The notes under the pieces: generated by a model
The model's input: only the letters and a program-made list of their open reading frames with translations
Databases searched by the model: none
What the model was told of the DNA's origin: nothing
Part shown: one piece after another, positions 19,545-23,189 of the stretch
Position numbering within the stretch: the first letter of the stretch is position 1
Layout of the letters: the number at the start of each line of letters is the position of its first letter
Position numbers and translations under genes: made by a program
Assembly: GCA_003614735.1 (NCBI GenBank)
Contig: KZ992660.1
Coordinates: 1-23,189, forward strand
DNA: 23,189 nucleotides
Reading direction: 5' to 3'
Source of the DNA: Thamnocephalis sphaerospora
Taxonomy: Eukaryota > Zoopagomycota > Zoopagomycetes > Zoopagales > Sigmoideomycetaceae

Positions 19545-19814
19545 ATGATGCGCTCTCTGGTCGTGCTGTTGTCCCTCCTGACTGTGGCAGCTGCAGCGGA
19601 GTATCCTCTCGCGAGTGCCGTGCGTGATGCTGTTGCCGTGCTGCCAATGCGGCGCGGCTATCCTTCGGCAGCTGCCCACGGCCCGCGCGTAGCCTATAGA
19701 TCATCCGATCGCGTACAGTGGGGTGACGACGATCCCGGCAGTGGAGCAACACCGCCTGACCCACAGGGTCCACCCACCTCTGGCTCGCGCCCACCTCATC
19801 CTCGCATTAATTGA
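19545..19814 (+). CDS. Secreted propeptide, family member 4
   Basis: The single exon encodes 89 residues, starting Met-Met; the second ATG (19548) aligns with the MRSL start of members 2 and 3. A signal peptide (MRSLVVLLSLLTVAAAA) is followed by EYPLASAVRDAVAVLPMRRG, then DDDPGSGATPPD and a GPPTSGSRPP end. It keeps the dibasic site of the first block but lacks the second and third RR sites of members 1 and 3 (the region reads YRSSDRVQW), so its C-terminal region would be released as one longer piece. It is the last gene of the tandem cluster. Confidence 0.8.
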   Translation: MMRSLVVLLSLLTVAAAAEYPLASAVRDAVAVLPMRRGYPSAAAHGPRVAYRSSDRVQWGDDDPGSGATPPDPQGPPTSGSRPPHPRIN

Positions 19815-20954
19815 GGCGCACAGTAATAGACGGCGAGCGAGCGGACAAATGGATAAACTATAGCCACGTTGACTCGCTCTCACTACACGCGTGCCACCAC
19901 TGAGCAGCCGACAACGCCACTGGCCAATCAGTCGTCGTTGTACACACGTGCCTTGCATCATATCCACCTGTCCACTGTAGATGGTTACTCATAAATACTG
20001 GTGCATGCCAGCGTCAGTGCGCCAAAGCCGTGTCTCATTGGCGACTGCGTTGTGCTGCCGGTGTAGGCTGTGGCAGCAGCAGCAGCGGTGGCTCGTTGCG
20101 GACCGCATACGCCACTTTTGGATTAGTTTAGTTGGTGATTAGCCGCGTGACCATGTGCCATTGCCATTCGCCCCCGACTGCGCTATCAGTCGGCTACTGG
20201 TACGCTCCGCTCCAGCGCGTTATCGCGGCTTGTCGCCGCCGAGTGTGGTACCCAACCTGCATGGACACGCTCGTAGTGTGCATCTGTGCACACGTGTACG
20301 GCAGGCGAGCAGCGCTCGTCACGCACAGTATGGATACGTGGGTATCGCCGAATGGCAAACGCAGACCGCCGACATGCCACTCTGAACATCTCCTGGCGTG
20401 CGCGCGAATGACGACGACAACGCCCAAACGAGCTGCTCCAAAGCGGCATGTGCAACAGGGCTGCACGGGCAACGATAGTACCACCACACACGACGCATGT
20501 GGATGCTACGTGTGTGTGTGTTGTGTGGGGGCAGCTGATAAGCCGACTGTGGTATGCCTTGACCGGTGGACTGGTGCGACGCGGCGTGCGTAAACCGACC
20601 TGCACGTCACATTGTGGGCTGCACCGACGGCCTACGCCCCGTTCGGCCGGCCGGCCATCTGTACGGCTACTCGTTCTCGCGGTCAGCAGCGGCGTACCAC
20701 CTGGCCCGGCGCAGATAAAAAGCGCCCTGGCCAGAGCGATGCGCAACCGTCGATGCCTGCTCCCAACTACTACTCCAACACTTTGCCTCCTCCTCCTCCT
20801 CTCTTGCCACTCATCTCCACACTTTGCCTGTCGACTATTGTTATTAAACACTGGCCAGTGTGAACACACGCTTGTCGTCTGTTCAACTCCCCTTTTCCAC
20901 TCCTTGCTTGTTTGTCGACTGCGCCGTGCGTAGGTGTACGCGTCCGGTACACCA

Positions 20955-20973
20955 GTGTGTGTGTGTGTGTGTG
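20955..20973. repeat. GT microsatellite
   Basis: A perfect (GT)9 run plus one base in the pyrimidine-rich region upstream of the 21898 gene. Confidence 0.9.
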
Positions 20974-21192
20974 CTCTTTATCCCAAGCGTTGCCCCTTGG
21001 CGCACGCTACTCTTATCCTACCGTGTACTTGTCAACTTGCCTGTTCTGCCGCGTTTACTCGCCCGCGCATTTTCTCTTTCGCTGCGTCGTACGGCGAACG
21101 CTCCTCTCTCCTTTTTGCTTCAACACCGTGGCCTTGTGCCTGCCACTCGGTTCTGCGCAAGTTTACACGTTCACCATATTGCCGCGAGTCGC

Positions 21193-21207
21193 GTGTGTGT
21201 GTGTGTG
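21193..21207. repeat. GT microsatellite
   Basis: A perfect GT run of 15 bases, the second in this leader region. Confidence 0.85.
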
Positions 21208-21421
21208 ACGCCCACTCATAAACCGTCTGAAGACGCTCGGCTGTCTAGCGCTCGCTATCTAGCGTGACTGCTTGACCATTATTCACCGTGTGCACCCGTG
21301 CCACACGCCTCACTGCCTTGCTTGGCCACCTACAACGCCAGTGCTCGTTGTTCAGTTTTACGCGATAGCAAGCGCGAGGCAGTCGACTCACTTGGCCTCA
21401 AGCCTAGTCTAGCTCACCTAG

Positions 21422-21468
21422 CTGTGTGTCTCTGTGTCTGTGTCTCTGTGCGTGTCTCTGTGTGTGTC
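21422..21468. repeat. Imperfect GTGTCTCT tract
   Basis: Interspersed GTGT and CTCT units, low complexity, plus strand T/G/C only apart from the ends. Confidence 0.8.
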
Positions 21469-21897
21469 AGCGCACGGCTTACGCCTGCCTTCAAGCACAC
21501 GCGCGCGCTGCTCTTGCTCCGGTCTCTTTCCTTTACAACTCTGTCCACATCACACAGCGCCCTCGCTATTTCCTGCTTATCGCCTCCCTGACCACATCTC
21601 CCACGCAGGCCCTGACTGCTCGCTCCTCCCCCTCCGTGTAGCATCCGCCCGCTGCGACCCGCTCACCTTTGCGTTTGTCCGTGCTGCTGCTCTGACACAC
21701 GCCTCGCTCGCCACTAGCCAGCCATCGTCCACATTGTTCTGCTTGTTTGGTAGTCCCCTGCACATTTGAACGCCCCTTCTACGCCACTGTATCTTTCTCC
21801 TTTGCGTCTGTCATCTTTTTTGCATTTCCCTCCATCACCACTACTACTACTTCCACTACCGCCACTCTACACTACGCTGGCTACCGACCGGTTGTCC

Positions 21898-22776
21898 ATG
21901 CACCACTGCTTCATCATGAACGCTGACAACGACGCTGGCCGCCCGCGTCCGCTTAAGGTGCCAGAGCGCCGGCGTACCGTTTCGCTCGGCGGCCTACGCC
22001 AGTTTCGTGAGACACTGGGAAGCCCACCGCATCAGCCCATGGGCATGCTGCGCGAAGCGGGTGTTTCACCCACCACGCCCCCCGTCACTATTGGCTCATC
22101 GCTACCCAGCAGCGGCTTCTTTGGCTTGCCCATGGCGTCGCCCTCGGAGAGCAGCAGCGCCAGCGCCGGTGGCGGTGGCACCAGTCTGTCTGGCCTGCTA
22201 CGTCGTGCATCGGTAAGTGCCCTGGCATGCACGCTCGCGCTGTACCGCTACCTGGCTGTCGGTGCACGTGCAAGCTAAACTAACCGTCGCATCTGTGCTA
22301 CCTTCTTCCACAGTGGATCGAAGGCAGTAGCAACACTTCGTCCAGCAACCACCGTACGTAATAGGCTGTGACTGTGGCCACACGCATGCTGTGACCGTCA
22401 CCGGCAATCCACTAACAACGACCCGTACACACCCACAGTCTTTGCTTCACTGCCGGCCCGCATGAAGCGTCCAGGCGTGCTCGGACACGCCGATACTAGC
22501 CTCAGCCCAACGAGCCCTATCTCACCGAGCTTCCCTACGCCGCCTGACACGACGGCCGGCCCGTTTGTCAAGACACGCTCCGAGGGTACCATTTCACCCG
22601 TGCATTCGCCACAGCCTGCGCAAGCCCCGCATCCGCGCGTCTCGGCCTTGTCCGCCTTTCTGGGGGCTGGCCACAAAGTGGGACCAAACACAACTGCCAA
22701 AGCTACCACCACTTCTCCGGAACGTCCAGCGACTCCCATGGGCAACATGATCCTCTCTGGCCAGTTCCTGGACTAG
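21898..22776 (+). CDS. Ser/Pro-rich, probably phospho-regulated protein, unknown function
   Basis: Three exons, 21898-22212, 22314-22353 and 22439-22776, encode 230 residues. Introns of 101 and 85 bp have GTAAGT and GTACGT donors, CTAAC branch sites and CACAG acceptors. The 40-bp middle exon keeps the frame (RRAS / WIEGSSN / FASLPAR). The protein looks disordered: basophilic kinase motifs RRRTVSLGG near the start and LLRRASW at the first junction (PKA-like R-R-x-S/T), then many S/T-P sites (SPTSPISP, FPTPP, TISPVHSP, TSPERPATP). It ends with a compact MGNMILSGQFLD, which looks like a conserved short motif. There is no signal peptide or membrane segment. The ATG at 21898 is the first in frame; 21916 (MNADND) is an alternative start. 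Perhaps a signalling or cell-cycle substrate; this is inference only. Confidence 0.68.
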
Positions 22777-23189
22777 CGCACAGTCCCTTTGCACAGCGAT
22801 GGCCGCGATAAACAGTCGCGCCGTGCGTGTTCCGCATCTTTGCGCGCGCTACGTGTTGATGCGCTCGTCCTTTCATTTTCGCGTTGATACTTTTTGTGGT
22901 GAATGCTGTCCTGGACATAGGCAATGAACTTGATGCATTAGTCTTTGAATAGTCATGTTTCAGCGCATGCGGAGAGCAGGCATACCAAACTGATGGTGTG
23001 CACAGGTACGCGGATTTCATATCTAATATGTTTGGCAAACTTGTCCTGAAAACCGCGACAGTGCCAACCACCTATATAACACTGCTAGCAGCACTAGAAC
23101 GATGCACGCTTATGGACAATTCCGACCTATTAGGCCCGTAACTGTGCCATGGCAAACCGATCGCCGACTTTCTACCCGGCCAAGCTCTA
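22777..23189. other. Right flank
   Basis: The 3' flank of the preceding gene. TATATAA occurs at 23073-23079, and an ATG at 23102 opens a frame to the window end. The 29-bp gap between them is short for TATA plus leader, so I do not call a gene. The minus-strand frame at 22703-23071 looks accidental. Confidence 0.4.

Larger units (their letters stand above)
19815..21897. other. Long gene-free stretch with pyrimidine-rich leader
   Basis: No gene is supported in 19815-20700; open frames on both strands (for example minus 20186-20869) have Arg/Cys/His-rich, patternless products. From about 20760 the plus strand becomes strongly C/T-rich with GT and CTCTG tracts and stays so up to the ATG at 21898, which fits a long 5' leader of the downstream gene. 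GATAAAAAGC near 20713 is a possible TATA-like element for it. Multiple short upstream frames would have to be bypassed if the leader is this long, or part of it may be an unseen 5' intron. Confidence 0.45.

Noticed and set aside
20186-20869. Minus-strand open frame of 227 codons
   Set aside because: Arg/His/Thr-rich, patternless, antisense to the low-complexity upstream region of the 21898 gene.
20955-21468. GT/CTCT tracts as telomeric or CRISPR-like repeat
   Set aside because: Simple dinucleotide and imperfect tracts without unit-spacer structure, in the middle of a gene region.
1-23189. tRNA genes, transposons or virus-derived elements
   Set aside because: No B-box-like GGTTCRANNCC with a matching cloverleaf, no transposase or reverse-transcriptase motifs, and no terminal repeats seen by eye; a covariance-model and repeat-library search would be decisive.

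Overview
The window reads as nuclear DNA of a fungus. Genes are split by short introns (about 48-112 bp) with GTRNGT donors, CTAAC/CTGAC-like branch sites and YAG acceptors. The recognisable proteins are eukaryotic or fungal: a beta'-COP, a fungal-type homoserine kinase and a GM130/BUG1-like golgin. The high intron density (17 in the beta'-COP gene) suggests an early-diverging fungus or a basidiomycete rather than a yeast; I cannot place it further. I see no tRNA, rRNA, CRISPR array or recognisable transposon or virus-derived element.

Layout, left to right. 1-2538: gene-poor, with one doubtful secreted-protein reading frame (308-757) whose expected ATG is ATA. 2539-3430 (+): a two-exon seven-helix membrane protein. 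3431-4515: no supported gene. 4516-9673 (+): a two-exon, 1,691-residue coiled-coil golgin with a GM130-like N-terminus and a Cys/His-rich, hydrophobic-ended C-terminus of the kind that binds GRASP proteins. 10272-14133 (-): SEC27/beta'-COP in 18 exons, convergent with the golgin. 14997-16224 (+): THR1 homoserine kinase in 3 exons, divergent from SEC27. 16697-19814 (+): four tandem genes for small secreted propeptides. 19815-21897: a long stretch ending in a pyrimidine-rich leader with GT microsatellites. 21898-22776 (+): a three-exon Ser/Pro-rich protein with basophilic phosphorylation motifs. 22777-23189: 3' flank.

Two neighbouring convergent genes serve the early secretory pathway (golgin tether and COPI coat). 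The most novel part is the propeptide cluster. Each member has a signal peptide, a conserved A-x-LP-[IM]-RR block just after it, and (three of the four) further dibasic kexin-type sites. All carry a C-terminal PG[NS]xATPPD block, and all share a TTTAAAGC-like box about 127-151 bp before the ATG. One member adds internal KR/RR-flanked repeats. They look like a diversifying family of secreted, processed peptides that I cannot match to a described family.
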